This document shows positions 12,132-23,910 of a stretch of DNA of 64,000 nt, in pieces. Position 1 is the stretch's first letter. The number at the start of each line of letters is the position of its first letter. The stretch spans positions 251,818-315,817 of the forward strand of contig CAAAJI010000025.1 in the NCBI GenBank assembly GCA_900642245.1, written 5' to 3'. Source of the DNA: Fragilaria radians. Taxonomy: Eukaryota > Bacillariophyta > Fragilariophyceae > Fragilariales > Fragilariaceae. Both the position numbers and the translations under genes were made by a program. The notes beneath the pieces are model-generated. The model saw nothing but the letters and a program-made list of their open reading frames with translations, made no database searches and was not told the origin of the DNA.

Positions 12132-12737
12132 TCATGAGTTATTTGAAAATTCCTGAATGACTTCCAGTCCATTTGCGGCTAAAGTTGCGTCTATCTCTTC
12201 TTTCAGTTCCAAGGCAAGTTCTTCCTTTCCTTCCCGTGAAGCTTTTTCCATCCTTCGTATCAAGTCCTCTACTTTCGAGTTGACGGATGACTGTCCAGCC
12301 ACTTCTACAAAGTCCAAGTTTGGTAAGCGTAACCATGGAAGTGGGTCATTTCCGGAAACAGAATCGTTGCTACTTTTCATCGTAGAGAAACTAGACCCTG
12401 CAAATTTGTTTCCATCTTTGAGAAAGGCTCCCAAGCCTCTATCGCCTTGAGTCATCTTACTTATCCAAAGTTGTGCAGCAATTCCAATCGAGACTCCCAA
12501 AATTACTATTACGGGCAAAGAATGAGCCATAAATTCTTCATCCAAGGAATTGTGGAGAGGTTTTAACAATGATTTTGAAACGGGGAAATGTGATTGTTTC
12601 CTTTTCTCAATTGAGTACAGAAATTGAAATTCTGATTGAGACAAGGAATTCTTTGGTAACATCCAAGCTTCTGAACTGGAGACAAAGTGAGATAATGCAG
12701 CCATTATACAAGCAAAAGTAACCTTACACAAGTTCAT
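12132..12737 (-). CDS. conserved-looking plastid-type membrane protein with UVR-like hairpin
   Basis: Single exon, 201 residues, ATG at 12737. I do not recognise a named family. A signal peptide ends near SSSEA and is followed by WMLP; Trp after the cleavage site is allowed in plastid presequences of this group, so plastid targeting is plausible. One membrane segment lies at about 72-93. A Ser-rich linker leads to the run LPWLRLPNLDFVEVAG. The C-terminal ~35 residues form a charged helical hairpin with the spacing of a UVR-type motif (LIRRMEKASREGKEELALEL). It is convergent with TrpEG, about 235 bp between stops. Function unknown; the hairpin suggests protein-protein contact. Confidence 0.65.
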   Translation of the reverse strand: MNLCKVTFACIMAALSHFVSSSEAWMLPKNSLSQSEFQFLYSIEKRKQSHFPVSKSLLKPLHNSLDEEFMAHSLPVIVILGVSIGIAAQLWISKMTQGDRGLGAFLKDGNKFAGSSFSTMKSSNDSVSGNDPLPWLRLPNLDFVEVAGQSSVNSKVEDLIRRMEKASREGKEELALELKEEIDATLAANGLEVIQEFSNNS

Positions 12738-13033
12738 GTTCCTTCATTTAGGTCGAGTGTCTTCAACGAAAACACAAACCAACAACAAGGATACAGGATA
12801 CAATTTTTTTTCAATTTAAACAAGTTGTCCTAAAATGTGTAAAATTGTATCTTAAGATTTGATTTACTTGTATTTGAGATTGTCAACAAAATATTATATA
12901 TGTTAGTGGCATACACTAACTGGGAATGAGATTGAGGATGAATCCCAAGAATTTCCTCACTTTTCTTTGATACGACATGAAGGATAAGAAATAACAATGA
13001 AAACAGATTTTTTTTCCAATCCTATTTACCCCC
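12738..13033. other. short AT-rich spacer
   Basis: About 300 bp between the 5' end of the plastid-type protein and the 3' end of the oxygenase. Nothing further seen. Confidence 0.4.
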
Positions 13034-13972
13034 TTAGCTTGACGTACGAATCGTAATTTCGGCTCTCAACAGGATTTTGGGTAAACTTTGGCATGCAGCT
13101 CCTGCATGAGGCCATGCATGGGGAAACAATAAAATACGTCCACGACGAGGAGCTACTCCAAGGTATATCGAATCGGATGTTTTAGATAACAAGACGGTTG
13201 ATGATAAAGATTTATGCATGGTTGTATGTTTTTCTCTATTTGTTGTGTCTTGACTCTGGTTTGAGCATGTTTTCCATGGACACCACTCTTTAGTAGAAAG
13301 ATCATGCACGATCGTCGAGTTATCAACCTGTAGGATTGTCCCCACAACTCGATTTTCTGGAATTAATGTTAAAGTTTGGGATGCTTTTTGGTGGTTGGCA
13401 TCTTGGATAGTTGTTGCTGCTGTGGTGGCCGCTTGTGTCGTCACAACGGATGTCCAAGCCATTCTTTCATCCAATAAAATCGTTTCTCCTCCTTTCTCAC
13501 AATCGGTTAAAAATAACAAGAGTGTATGAGTACTTTTCTGTCCTGTTTCGTCACAAATCTTAATTCCATCTGTATGGGGTAATAAACCATTCCCAGATTG
13601 ATGATATTCCAATATACGCAGGTAAGGATTGGCATATGAATATACAGCAATATTGGATGGCGACCCTGACTTAGTTGATGAACGAATCCAACGTTCCAAT
13701 CCCATTTGAATTAAAGTTTCCAATTTTTGGATTACAATTCCATCCGAATCCTTCCAAAATCGTCGATCGACGGTGGGACGCTTGGAGTTCAATGGAAGTG
13801 ACAATCGAATTTCATCCACTTCCCTGAGAAACCAAGAATCACAAGCCCCATCCAGAATCATGCCAAAATCCACCGCCTGTTGAAAGTTATCATCATGAGA
13901 CAAACAACAATGATGACGACGTAAAATAACAACTGATGTAGAAGAATGACAATTTGAGGAACGAGAATGCAT
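13034..13972 (-). CDS. 2-oxoglutarate/Fe(II)-dependent oxygenase (prolyl 4-hydroxylase-like)
   Basis: The frame is open from 14011, but that codon is GTG. The first ATG is at 13972, giving 312 residues. From that start, the HTD motif supplies His133 and Asp135, the distal iron ligand is His289 in HAWPHAGAA, and Arg303 in LLRAEI is placed to bind 2-oxoglutarate. The first pair is preceded by LRILEYHQSGNGLLP and followed by THTLLLFLTDCEKGGETIL, the usual double-stranded beta-helix pattern of the P4Hc/2OG-FeII family. A long Thr/Gln-rich insertion separates the two halves. Such enzymes hydroxylate proline or other side chains. No signal peptide is evident from this start, so an upstream exon cannot be excluded. 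The substrate is unknown. Confidence 0.82.
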   Translation of the reverse strand: MHSRSSNCHSSTSVVILRRHHCCLSHDDNFQQAVDFGMILDGACDSWFLREVDEIRLSLPLNSKRPTVDRRFWKDSDGIVIQKLETLIQMGLERWIRSSTKSGSPSNIAVYSYANPYLRILEYHQSGNGLLPHTDGIKICDETGQKSTHTLLLFLTDCEKGGETILLDERMAWTSVVTTQAATTAATTIQDANHQKASQTLTLIPENRVVGTILQVDNSTIVHDLSTKEWCPWKTCSNQSQDTTNREKHTTMHKSLSSTVLLSKTSDSIYLGVAPRRGRILLFPHAWPHAGAACQSLPKILLRAEITIRTSS

Positions 13973-14072
13973 ATTTGAATGTCGAATCCATTCTATCACG
14001 CGCACGTTCACTATTGTGTACTATACTATACTCGGTTAACTCTCGGTATCTTCTCGCTACTTACAGGTTTAG

Positions 14073-14857
14073 GTTTAAACCAAAAAGGGAGACGACAAAA
14101 AATAAACGATAAGATTCTGGGAGTGTGTAGTAAATATAAAAATACACGTTTTATCAAGTCGAAGCGTTGTTATACGACGGTTATTCATGTACTTATGTTT
14201 AGTCGGCTGGATTAAATATCTGACGCGCTAAACCATAAAGTGAGACTGCCACGCTTCTACCGCGAGAACAGACAAAAATACAAAAAGTCAATTCAACGAC
14301 TCAGCCTTTTCATCTTCACAAAGAAGTTTCTCCCTCTGGGCACAGATTGCAAAATTTGAATCCCCAATTCTAGTCTTACAAGTAGTCCACAAGCCACCTG
14401 CCGAAAATGCTTCCTTCCTGGACAACAACTGCCTCACTTGCTCATCTTAATTGTCAACTCGTGAAAGAGGTTGAGCAATCGGTATCAACTTACCAGATTC
14501 ACAGCATTGGAAAGGTTGTCTTTTGACTTTACAGACCTTCCCTACTTTTTGCCCACTGCATCTCCTGCTGAATCTGGATTTGTTCTTTTGTTTGACATCA
14601 TCAAGAAATGAGCCTTTTTGGTCAAAGAAAAAATTCCATCAAGCCAAAAAATGTTGCCTTGGTTTTGACAGTGTAACTTTCGAACCGTGCCATCTTTTCA
14701 AAAACAAGCTATAGGACCATACAGCAAAATACTGTTATGCAGAAATATGTAAGGCAGTAGAATAAGAATCTGAGAGCACCAAGAGGTTCATAAACCGTTA
14801 TAGAAAAAGTGTCCCAAAACCTTTTGACAAAAAATCGTCTCCCTTTATGGTTTAAAC
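14073..14857. repeat. 785-bp segment bounded by imperfect inverted repeats
   Basis: The sequence at 14073-14096 (GTTTAAACCAAAAAGGGAGACG...) recurs inverted at 14834-14857 with about 22 of 24 bases matching. A third, direct copy of the core (TAAACCATAAAG.GAGAC) lies at 14231-14248 and pairs with the right end over about 17 of 18 bases. The interior has no convincing coding frame. This could be a non-autonomous DNA transposon or a nested pair. I found no clear target-site duplication. Confidence 0.45.
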
Positions 14858-17800
14858 TTGTACCATGAAGTCATTCCTAGTGCGTTAATGAATAAGAATT
14901 GTAACGGGCTGAAAGCTTAAAGGAAAGAGATTGAATTAATTGTTGAAAAGTAACCAAAATCAACACGTACACCATACAGAGGCATTGAGAAAAAATATAG
15001 CAAAAGTGTTTATGGGAAAAAGTAACATGGAAAGTAAGTGATTTAAAACTTAAGAACTGATCAGAATGAAAGTTTCGTGTTAGGAAGAAAGAAGGATTAG
15101 AAGTAAATGAGTAGAAGTGGTAGGTATATTCAAGAATCATGTAGTAGTAATCAGATTAAGAGACAAGAAAGAAGATGGAGAACATCGCTCAAAGGAGATT
15201 TTAGAGAAAAGTGAGAAAAGAAGTGAGTGAGTTAAAGAAAAGCGACGCGAAATATTGGATTTTTGTCCGACTTTGTGCTGGTAAATCCTATCTGTGAACG
15301 TTATTCTATGTTCCTAATTCTCTCAAATAATTACATTCCGGGGTGCCATTAATGTAGCAGTTTAATTGTAGATGCATACATGACCCAAGAATGTCATATG
15401 ATACTTGACTTGTATCCAATATAGAATGGCATTCAGTATCCACAAAGAAATAGTGAGTAAAGGTGATATTGGGAGTGAGTTTGGTATCAACGAAAACGTG
15501 AGAACTGTATAAGTCACGGCTAATGATAAGTACCTCACCACAGTTAAATTTGACGAGAAAACTGTTGGACCATACTTTAATGCTGATTTATCAAACTATA
15601 GGTTGCTACACCTTAGTAGCAAAAGTGATATTTATTTGTCAATTTAGATTGCTGATCATGGTCGTCTGATGTGAATAGTTAGTTGATGATGACATGGTTG
15701 AATAAAGGGCGAGATTATATCTCATGCGTCGTCATATTGGTGTAAGATTTTGGGTTGATTGTTTCATGATGATTTCGTTGGGTTTCAAGGTCCATAGTCC
15801 TGTTTTTTGTGCTATTATTTCTTGACCAAGGAAGATTCGATCGAGGCGTTTGCGTATTGTCTAGCTCATCTTGAATATGGTTTGCTGAGTCATTAGAACA
15901 AACAATGACCTTGCGAATTGCTTCGTAGGTTGGATATTCTTCGATTTATTTTGCATGGGAAAGCTACGCCCTCCAACCGGCAATTTCTTTTAGAATGTGG
16001 ATGTACTGACTTCTACGGCAATTAGGTTGTAGTCACGATGCCTAGTATAATCTTTCATTCTTTGTCCTTCCTTCATTTCAAGTCTGGCATGGTTGGCTTC
16101 AAGTTGAGAAAAAAAGGTGGCTGATGATCATATTATCATTTCAAGGATAGTTTTAAATCACATTAGTCAAAATATTGATATAGAGGCACGTTGTTGTGCA
16201 CCTACAATTGTTGAAGTGTTTAGATGACGATTAATTTTAGTTGAAGGTTGATTGATGTAGTTGAAATATGTTGTTGATTATGTTATAAGATTATCAGTTT
16301 TGGCTAATTGATAATGACTTGAATGCTCAGTTAATTATCCAAAATGAAACAATGTGTGGTCATGGCTTGCTGATGATGAGGCATAGTCCAAATCGATTCA
16401 ATGATGAAGTAACAGATGGTTGTAGATGGATGAGGCAAGGATTGGTAATGATCGGTTATGTTGAGGTATTGAGATATAGCCGATACAGGTTATGAATAGA
16501 TAAACGAAAGAGCTACAGTTGGTCAAAGTTGTTCGTAGAGAAGATGGATGGTCGATATAGCAATGGATCGTCATGAAAGGCTTACAATGGTATCTATAAG
16601 TTATGCAATTGGAGTGATTGCATTATCAAATTCATAAAATAAACTAAGCTAAACTAATAAATAGTGCCCTTCACTTGCAACAAAGAGAGCTCACTCATTC
16701 CTTAACGTGATATACATCTTTGGCTAAGGAGTTCACAGTCGGAAAAGTGAATTGTCCTATTGCACTCATGCAACAGAGGGTGCTTGGATTGTATGTCCAT
16801 ATGCCTTGTAAACCGCAATAATCTTGGGCATACCACTGCATTTACATTATTTCAAAAGCGGGCAAATACTAGCTTGATCAAGCCAAGGGACATTAAACTT
16901 GGAAGCTGGGTTCCTCCGTGTAAATTCTTCCAAAATCTTGGGGATTTTTGAACCGTAAAAATTACCCTTGTTCAAATTTTGCATATTATTGATTGCGCAC
17001 TTGAGCTTTCCCTCAGTATTTGTCACCCGCAATGGCTTCCAACCAAGTGATTAGAGCGGTTTGCTCTGTTTCATCCTTGATAATAGGCTGATCTAAAGGA
17101 AAACTGTAATAACGAAAAATTAGTCAGTCAAGCCTCCACTCTTGTTAGATTAACAACACAAGAGTTGCTTTTCACAATTTTCTAAAAATAGTACATAACG
17201 TTTCTACTTTCATTCTCCGCATAGAATTTTTAGTCAATACAAAGTGCGAACAATCACTATAAATATCAAAGGTTAAGAGATGAACTTTTTGGAGTACTGG
17301 AGAATTTTAGTATTGATAGTACAAAAATTATGCTATTTCAGGTACTTGCACATCTATTGTGTAGTCAGTATAGTTACTTTATTTGTGCTTTCAATATTGT
17401 TTTGAATGGAATTCAACAATGAGTTAGTGCAAAAAAGTTTGAAAAAAAGGTTTTGCTCACGGCTTACCTTGATCATCTGGTATTTGTTCATTGCTTCAAC
17501 CATGAACCTTTCCTTTCAGGTATTATTCTAAGGGGGGATTCATTACAGTGGATGACTTTAATCTTATTAATTATTCTGTCATAAGCTACGTAGAATTTCC
17601 CCGTCAGTATAGATAAATTATGTATTTGCAACATGCCACTTCTCATTTCTTCATGCCTAATATGACACTATTAAACAAGACACTTCATATATCGCTATAT
17701 CTTGTTAACAGCTTAAGATTGACGCTTTCCCTTTTTTTGCTTCATCATCCTTTCTAATTCCGGAAAAGTTAAAAGTAGACACCAATGAGAAAATTGATAT

Positions 17801-18254
17801 AATTTTGCTTGCTACTAGAGTATTCAAAACTACTGTTCTTCGTGTCTTCGGCAAAATTATGAATTCACTGGATTTGACATTATGCAACATCAAGGTCCAG
17901 AAGAAGTTAGTGATACAAGGAGATTACTAATTGCTAGTTCTCGTTCTGAGGATGAAATTCTAAATCGACTAGCAGCAAATTATAGGGCAGAATTGTGAAG
18001 GCCGCAGGCAGGGAAACAAAAATGGAACAAGGCACTATTTGTTCCTGTCCTAACTCACAAAATGAATAAATCAAAACTATAAAGAAAAAATCCCGATACG
18101 ATGGATGTAGCTCACCCAATACTTTCATTGCCAGAAATTCTCACGATGTTTCTCTTGTTCTTTCAAAAATCTGCGCATAGTTAGGTGGGCTGAAATCAGA
18201 TCGATCTAGCTGGCTTCTAAAGTGCTAAAAAGAATCAAAAGATTTTTAGATTCG
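14858..18254. other. gene-poor AT-rich region
   Basis: About 3.4 kb without a supported gene. 14877-15240 is purine-rich on the plus strand. Several short minus-strand readings between 15700 and 17100 look like decayed coding sequence, one of them gag-like (listed separately). The rest shows nothing I can name. Confidence 0.45.
15990..16108 (-). mobile_element. possible retrotransposon gag fragment
   Basis: The minus strand here reads ARLEMKEGQRMKDYTRHRDY, resembling the gag segment of LTR retroelements in which an acidic/Gln-rich helix precedes the 'DY...F..L' pattern. A reading in another frame about 100 bp further on (YEAIRKVIVCSND) is also gag-like. Stops and frame changes show it is decayed. 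This is tentative and could be chance. Confidence 0.3.
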
Positions 18255-19947
18255 TTACTCAAGAGCTGGAAGTCCACTTCGTAAGCGCATTCTCTCTGCA
18301 ATCAAAAAGGCAAGTTCCAAGGATTGAGCGCCATTAAGACGCGGATCACAGTAGGTATGATAACGGTCCTTGAGCGTCTTCTCGGTGACACCACTGAGTC
18401 CGCCGGTACATTCCGTAACATCCTCCCCAGTCATTTCAATATGAACGCCACCTGGATGACTTCCCATCTCGTCGTGAACATCAAAGAATGCTCGAAGTTC
18501 GTCACGGATTTTTTCGAAATTTCGAGTTTTAAAGCCATCATCTGTCTTGTAGGTATTTCCATGAACTGGGTCTGATACCCATAGAACAGACTTGCCCTCC
18601 CTTTGAATCGCGCGAATGAGACCTGGCAGATTCTTACGCATCTTTTCAGCTCCCATGCGAACAATTATTGTTAAGCGCCCAGGGATGTTTTGAGGATTCA
18701 TGGTGTCGACAATTCGAATAAGCTCTTCAGGCGAACACTTATCACTTATCTTGACACCCAGTGGATTTCCAATTCCACGGACGAACTCTAAATGAGCTCC
18801 ATCAAGTTGACGAGTTCGTTCTCCTACCCACAACATGTGTGCGGAGCAGTCATACCAACGCCCTGTTGTCGAGTCCCTACGTGTGAGAGCTTGTTCGTAG
18901 GGGAGAAGTAAACACTCGTGTGCCGTAAAGAAATCAGTTTTAGTAAAAGCTGAAGAACCGGTATCTACGCCGCAAGCTCTCATGAAGCGCAGAGATTCGT
19001 CTACCTTAGTGGCAAATTTGCGATACCTTGATATACGAGTGGCGAGTCAACTTTTAAGCTCACAAAACGAAGAATATAAAGAAGCACATGCAATGTCAAA
19101 CAACGTACCTACTTCCTTCTTCGGTTTGCTCTACAAAATCCAAATTCCAAGCATGTAGGCGACTGATATCAGCATAGCCTCCTGTTGAAAAAGCACGAAG
19201 TATATTCAGAGTTTGAGCAGATTGGTGATACGCTTCAACCATGTTGAATGGATTGTTTCGGCGTGCTTCCGGAGTGAAATCCTCACGATTGATAATGTCA
19301 CCGCGATAAGAAGGCAAAGTAACGCCATCTCTTACTTCGTCAGGTTCAGATCTCGGCTTGGCAAACTGTCCTGCCATACGGCCAACCTTGATCACTGGCA
19401 TTGCGGAACCGAATGTAAGGACTAGGGCCATTTGAAGAATGACTCGAAACGTATCTCTAACATGATCTACATTGAACTCATTGAAGGCTTCCGCACAATC
19501 TCCTCCCATGAGCAAGAATCCTTGTCCTTGACATGCGCGAGCTAGGTTTTCATGAAGAGTCCTTACTTCACCAGCAAATACAAGGGGGGAGCATCTCTCC
19601 AATTTTCTAACAGCGGCTTGCAGCTCCTCAGGGTCATCATAGTGGGGCATCTGATGTGCTTCGCTATTTTTCCATGATTCAGGAAACCAATCTCCAGCCG
19701 CTGAAGAAATAGTTGAAGGAGGTGGAGAGAGAGCTACGTTGAGCTGCACTCCATGGGAACTTTGAAGTTGAGAAAAAGTATATTAGATCTTTTCGTTTTT
19801 GACAAGTTTCACAAGAATTAAAATCCTATTGGCATCAGCAACAAATCCATATCTAAAGAATAAGGAAAGCTGATCATACCTGGTAATTGATCGCGGAGAG
19901 AAACTGTGCACTGAAGTAGACAGCCAAATGGCGAGAAGAAGCTTCAT
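18255..19947 (-). CDS. class II 3-deoxy-D-arabino-heptulosonate 7-phosphate (DAHP) synthase, plastid
   Basis: Three exons, 19947-19880, 19759-19109 and 19026-18255, all with GT-AG junctions in phase 2, give 496 residues. The enzyme condenses phosphoenolpyruvate with erythrose 4-phosphate, the entry reaction of the shikimate pathway. Exon 1 encodes little more than a signal peptide ending VHS followed by FSPR, a plastid presequence. The rest is a full plant-type class II enzyme: GGDCAEAF with the metal-binding Cys, RMAGQFAKPRS, MLWVGERTR, GIGNPLGVKI, SDPVHGNT, HIEMTGEDVTECTGG and YHTYCDPRLN. Without exon 1 the frame would start at a GTG, so the upstream ATG is needed. Its product feeds the same aromatic route as the TrpEG gene about 6 kb away, although linkage need not be functional. 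Confidence 0.95.
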
Positions 19948-21199
19948 CCTTAATTTGTAATTAGAATGCTTTTGGTTTCAGTTGCCGTTACTTTTTCTTT
20001 GGCTGTCGAATCTAAGAACACTGTGGTGATCAATGGTTGAGGTAGATCGCGACGTATAGATACGTGGAAGTTCATACGACCAATACAGAAGTTTTCCCAT
20101 GGACGTTTCAGATTATATATTCTTGTGACGTAGAAACAGATTTCCCTTTTTTCTTCAGACTTGCTATCTCATTCCATAACAAGGTTATCTCAAAAGATTA
20201 TTTGTTCGTGTGGGGACAAGTATAGTAAAACACAACCCAACTATTTTTTCTCTTTTTATCCTTGCATAAATTCCTCAAGGCAGCTTATGGCATAAAGGGA
20301 CTGGCCAATTGACTGCAATAAGCATGACAAGAGACCGAATATAATTCATGTCATTCACAACTCCAACATGGAGCAAATACATCTATCTCCCTATAGCGGA
20401 ATTGTATTTACTATTAGGCTCAAAACTCAAAACAATGAGAATGAAGCCTAGAGAACACAAGAATGGAGATCATATTCTGATCAACATCCCAAGAATACTT
20501 AGGGAAGCTAAAGATTTCTAGATATGAATCTTGACCCGTAGGCATAATTTACAAAGGTCATTCCAAGAAGATCAAGTTCCTGCTTCTAAAAGAGTAAAAC
20601 AATGTAGGTTAATCCATAAACATTATCCCCAAAGTACAATCGTGGGGAAAATGTACTATATTCTACATTCCTAGAAGATAATACATTAAAATTATAGTTA
20701 AGTAAACCAAGTTAATCAAGAAAAGAGATTAATTAAAGAAATGTTATTGTGTACCAACATTTGGAGACGTCCAGCGTTGCTAGTTCATGCTAATATAGAT
20801 GCTAAAGGTATCAGATATATAAAGCGCATCTAAATGCAACAAATGACAATGAAAATATCTGTTGTTTTTCTTTGTTTGCAAATTTTAGATGAATCAAAGG
20901 TCTCTAAAATTTAGGTGATGTTATATCACATGTGCTTCACAAACTTTTACAAATTAAATAGCTCTAAATAAAGAGCAGTCAGAAGATATTTGACATGCTG
21001 GCATAACCAGGAGACAATAAATAAATGACAAATCTAAATAAATACTATCACAATGAAAAATTAGTCAGTCAAGACTCCAATCTTTCACAATTAGACCTTA
21101 AAATAGGACATATTTTTTCTTTCTCAATTCTCATTGTGATCACAGCACGAGAGTGTTGGGATTTAGATATTTTAAAATATTTCATGGTCATGACCATGT
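19948..21199. other. intergenic upstream of DAHP synthase
   Basis: About 1.25 kb. The proximal part should contain the DAHP synthase promoter. The remainder is AT-rich and shows no supported gene. Confidence 0.4.
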
Positions 21200-22768
21200 C
21201 CGTGAGACGGCAATGATCCTAACTAAGCCTGTGGCTTAGGAAGTAAGCGCTCATAAAGAGCAAATACTGGCCCATTCTATGTATCCTAAGAAGCCTAATA
21301 TGTTACAAAGAAAATCCGTAGGATTTAGTCAAAATTTACACTATAGTGCTTATAGTGAATAAGCTCTTTCCTGTCCAATGATCATGTCATATGTTCTTGA
21401 TTCCATGGATTGGCCATCCACATGAAATACCCAAGAAATCTGTTTCTCGAGGTAAAATTCTGGAAATGAAAAGATCATTGGTCCAGTTTTATCCGTTTTA
21501 AGCTGACCACCTATTGTGCTCCAGGTGGTTTTATTTCTTTTATCATTTCTGAAATGTAATGCTTCAGAATTATCTGATTACTGGCTCCTGAGTCAGCAAG
21601 TTCATATAGCAAATGTTCCTCATGATTCATAATGAGGCTCACCACTAACTCTGAAGTTGGGCGAGTGCTTTTTGGCTAGTGCTGCCATTAGTGGAAGAAG
21701 CAAACAAGTACTCCTCATCTTCTTCATTACTATGAGTTAAATTAATTTCTGTAGAGAGAAGAGGCTCAGTCTTCCTCTTTTTGGTGTTTGCAACCTTTGC
21801 AGGTTTCAACTGCTTTTTGAGCGTATTCAATAGGAAAGCTAAAGACCTTTTTCCAGGAACAGATTTGGCTTTAAAATGAGCTTTCTTTAGCTGCATAGCT
21901 CTAGCAATTGCTCAGCAATCAGCCGCACGGTAGTTTATTTTCACAGTAGTTACACCACATTTTGAGAGAAGTTTTCTTTGATCTACCTTTTCCTACATTA
22001 CTGGTATCAGATTTTTATCTCTACAGGTAGTGTCAAAGCAGGACCATTCTTGTGTCTGATTTTTTCCAAGTTCTCAAGACGCTTGAAATACGAAATTGCC
22101 TCCTCATAATGCATCTCAAAAATGTCAATATTTGCGGCCAGCATAGCTTTATACCACTCAGAAGACTTTATTTGGTCCGAAATTTCAATAATTTCATCTT
22201 GAACCAACGGGGAGGGATACTCCTCAGGGAAATAAAGTAGATAAATATTTAGTTCGTCCAACCTTCACAAATTGTTGTACACTCATGTTAGGCCCCATGA
22301 ACAAGCACCTCCTCATGTAGTATTTTTAAACCCTAATGGTGCGCCTTGATATGTGCTCTAACCCTACATCTCTAATTGCAATTTCCAAGAGGTCACAATC
22401 AGGCAATGCTACTTCCTCAGCAGCAATCCTTTTCCTGAAATGATATTCAAACTGGGACAGGGCTCTGCCTTTCAAAGCATCTTAGTCTTCTCCAGGTTCC
22501 TTTGAAGACATGACCGTCTCAATGTCCCTGTATCACATCAGCCACTTGATCCAGTCCTTCGGTACTCAATCCTTAGAAATGACAAACTCCTTGGAATATC
22601 TGGATGCTGGGTCCTCAGGATCAACAAAGAAGTATAACTTGATCTGCTCTGCCTTGTCAGCCTTCATAGGATCTCCATCCACCCTCTTAACCTAAGGAAC
22701 AAAGGGATTAGGAGGGCTCTCACGCATTGGTGAGGGAAGACCAGAATTTGGTTTGAATAACAAACTCA
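21200..22768 (-). mobile_element. Ty3/Gypsy-type gag-protease remnant
   Basis: Read on the minus strand, a gag polyprotein begins near an ATG at 22767 and is interrupted by several stops and frame changes. Recognisable parts are DPEDPASRYSKEFVISKD, RALSQFEYHFRKRIAA, the conserved LDELNIYLLYFPEEYPSPLV block (about 22260-22010), a Cys-rich knuckle-like stretch (WCNYCEN, about 21970-21920) and a Lys-rich tail. Further on, LADSGASNQIIL (about 21620-21580) is a retropepsin active site, followed by FPEFYLEKQISWVFHVDG and YDMIIGQ, typical of Gypsy proteases. No reverse transcriptase follows, so only the gag-protease half survives. It is inactive. Confidence 0.75.
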
Positions 22769-22894
22769 TTGCCATACTTTGAATGAATATCAACAAAGTG
22801 TGATCACAGTGCTCTATGTTAGACTATAGAGCGTATACAATAAAGTATTATGATCTATTAAAACCATTTTCTCTTCAGTCTTGTGTAATATTAG

Positions 22895-23035
22895 AACTTC
22901 TCTCAATAGATGTTCTTGAACTCCTTTCAAGAGATGCTAGATGTATCTTCTCTTGAAGATTTTGATATTGCTTGAGCCTTTCGGGCCACATGATTAGGCA
23001 AGTCTCCTTAACTTGTTAAGGAGGATAAGTTGACT
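22895..23035 (+). repeat. LTR-like inverted repeat, left arm
   Basis: The stretch starting AGAACTTCTCTCAATAGATG recurs, diverged and inverted, at about 23570-23700. Similarity covers at least 130 bp with small gaps and may continue further inward with interruptions. It lies just upstream of the Gypsy gag start and could be an LTR or leader remnant. Confidence 0.45.
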
Positions 23036-23569
23036 TGTCAATACAGACAAGTTGGATGTGAATAAGGATAAAGTAAATTATCGTTCCAACGCATTTAGTC
23101 TTAGAGAGTTGGATTTATAATTCATCATTAAAAAGAGTATTTATTAGTGACCTACCTTGACTAGGATCAAGAAGTAAATCCCTAGCACAATAGTTTGTAA
23201 GCAACAGCGGTTAAACAATATTATGTCAAGCTAAGAGATGTGTATGTGCACCTGTGTAAGGTCACATCCTGTACCGCTAGTGCATAGTAGATAGTATTAG
23301 GACAAAACAAATCCTTATATTTACTCATCTAGATATTGCTATTCCATTGTATATTGACCACAAGTTAACTATGATAAAAGATTCATCAGATACACATAGG
23401 GAGGCATAACTTTTGCATATAAATGAAAGCATCTTTATACAATCCAGAACCGGATCTAAATTAAGATGGCCATAATAATAATCTAAATTAGAAGCCAACT
23501 CTTAATTTATAAAGAGTTGAAGGTCTAAACTAAATTTTCCTTATGGATCACCAATTTGTCCTTTTTAGC

Positions 23570-23700
23570 AAGTTGAAGAGACTTGGCTAAGTAGTTGGAA
23601 AAAGAAGCTTAGGAACAAGATCAAAGCTTCAAGAGAAGTCACGCAGATCTCTTGAGAAGAATCAAGAACGTCTGTTGAGAGAAGTTCCAGGGTCAACAAA
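23570..23700 (-). repeat. LTR-like inverted repeat, right arm
   Basis: Diverged inverted match to 22895-23035. Its outer end overlaps the first unit of the 126-bp tandem duplication. Opposite orientation of the two arms points to two separate insertions or an internal inversion rather than a simple LTR pair. Confidence 0.45.
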
Positions 23701-23910
23701 GACAAAATAGAAGTAAAGGTTAAATTAGTTTATAATTTTAATATGACCTAGATTTAATTTTAATTGTAGAGCAATTAGTGCTGTGAATCAAGAACATCTG
23801 TTGAGAGAAGTTCCAGGGTTAACAAAGACTAAATAGAAGTAAAGGTTAAATTAGTTTATAATTTTAATATGACCTAGATTTAATTTTAACTGTAGAGCAA
23901 TTAGTGCTGT
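23659..23910 (+). repeat. tandem duplication, 2 x 126 bp
   Basis: Two adjacent units, 23659-23784 and 23785-23910, differ at only a few positions. They begin GAATCAAGAAC and end TTAGTGCTGT. The low divergence indicates a recent duplication. Confidence 0.85.

Noticed and set aside
14523..15140. Small frames in and beside the inverted-repeat segment
   Set aside because: Low-complexity Phe/Ser/Lys-rich readings from a purine-biased stretch; no domain.
16847..17100. Minus-strand readings that look partly coding (for example LITWLEAIAGDKY)
   Set aside because: Short, in several frames with stops, no family recognised. Possibly decayed mobile-element sequence, but not supportable.
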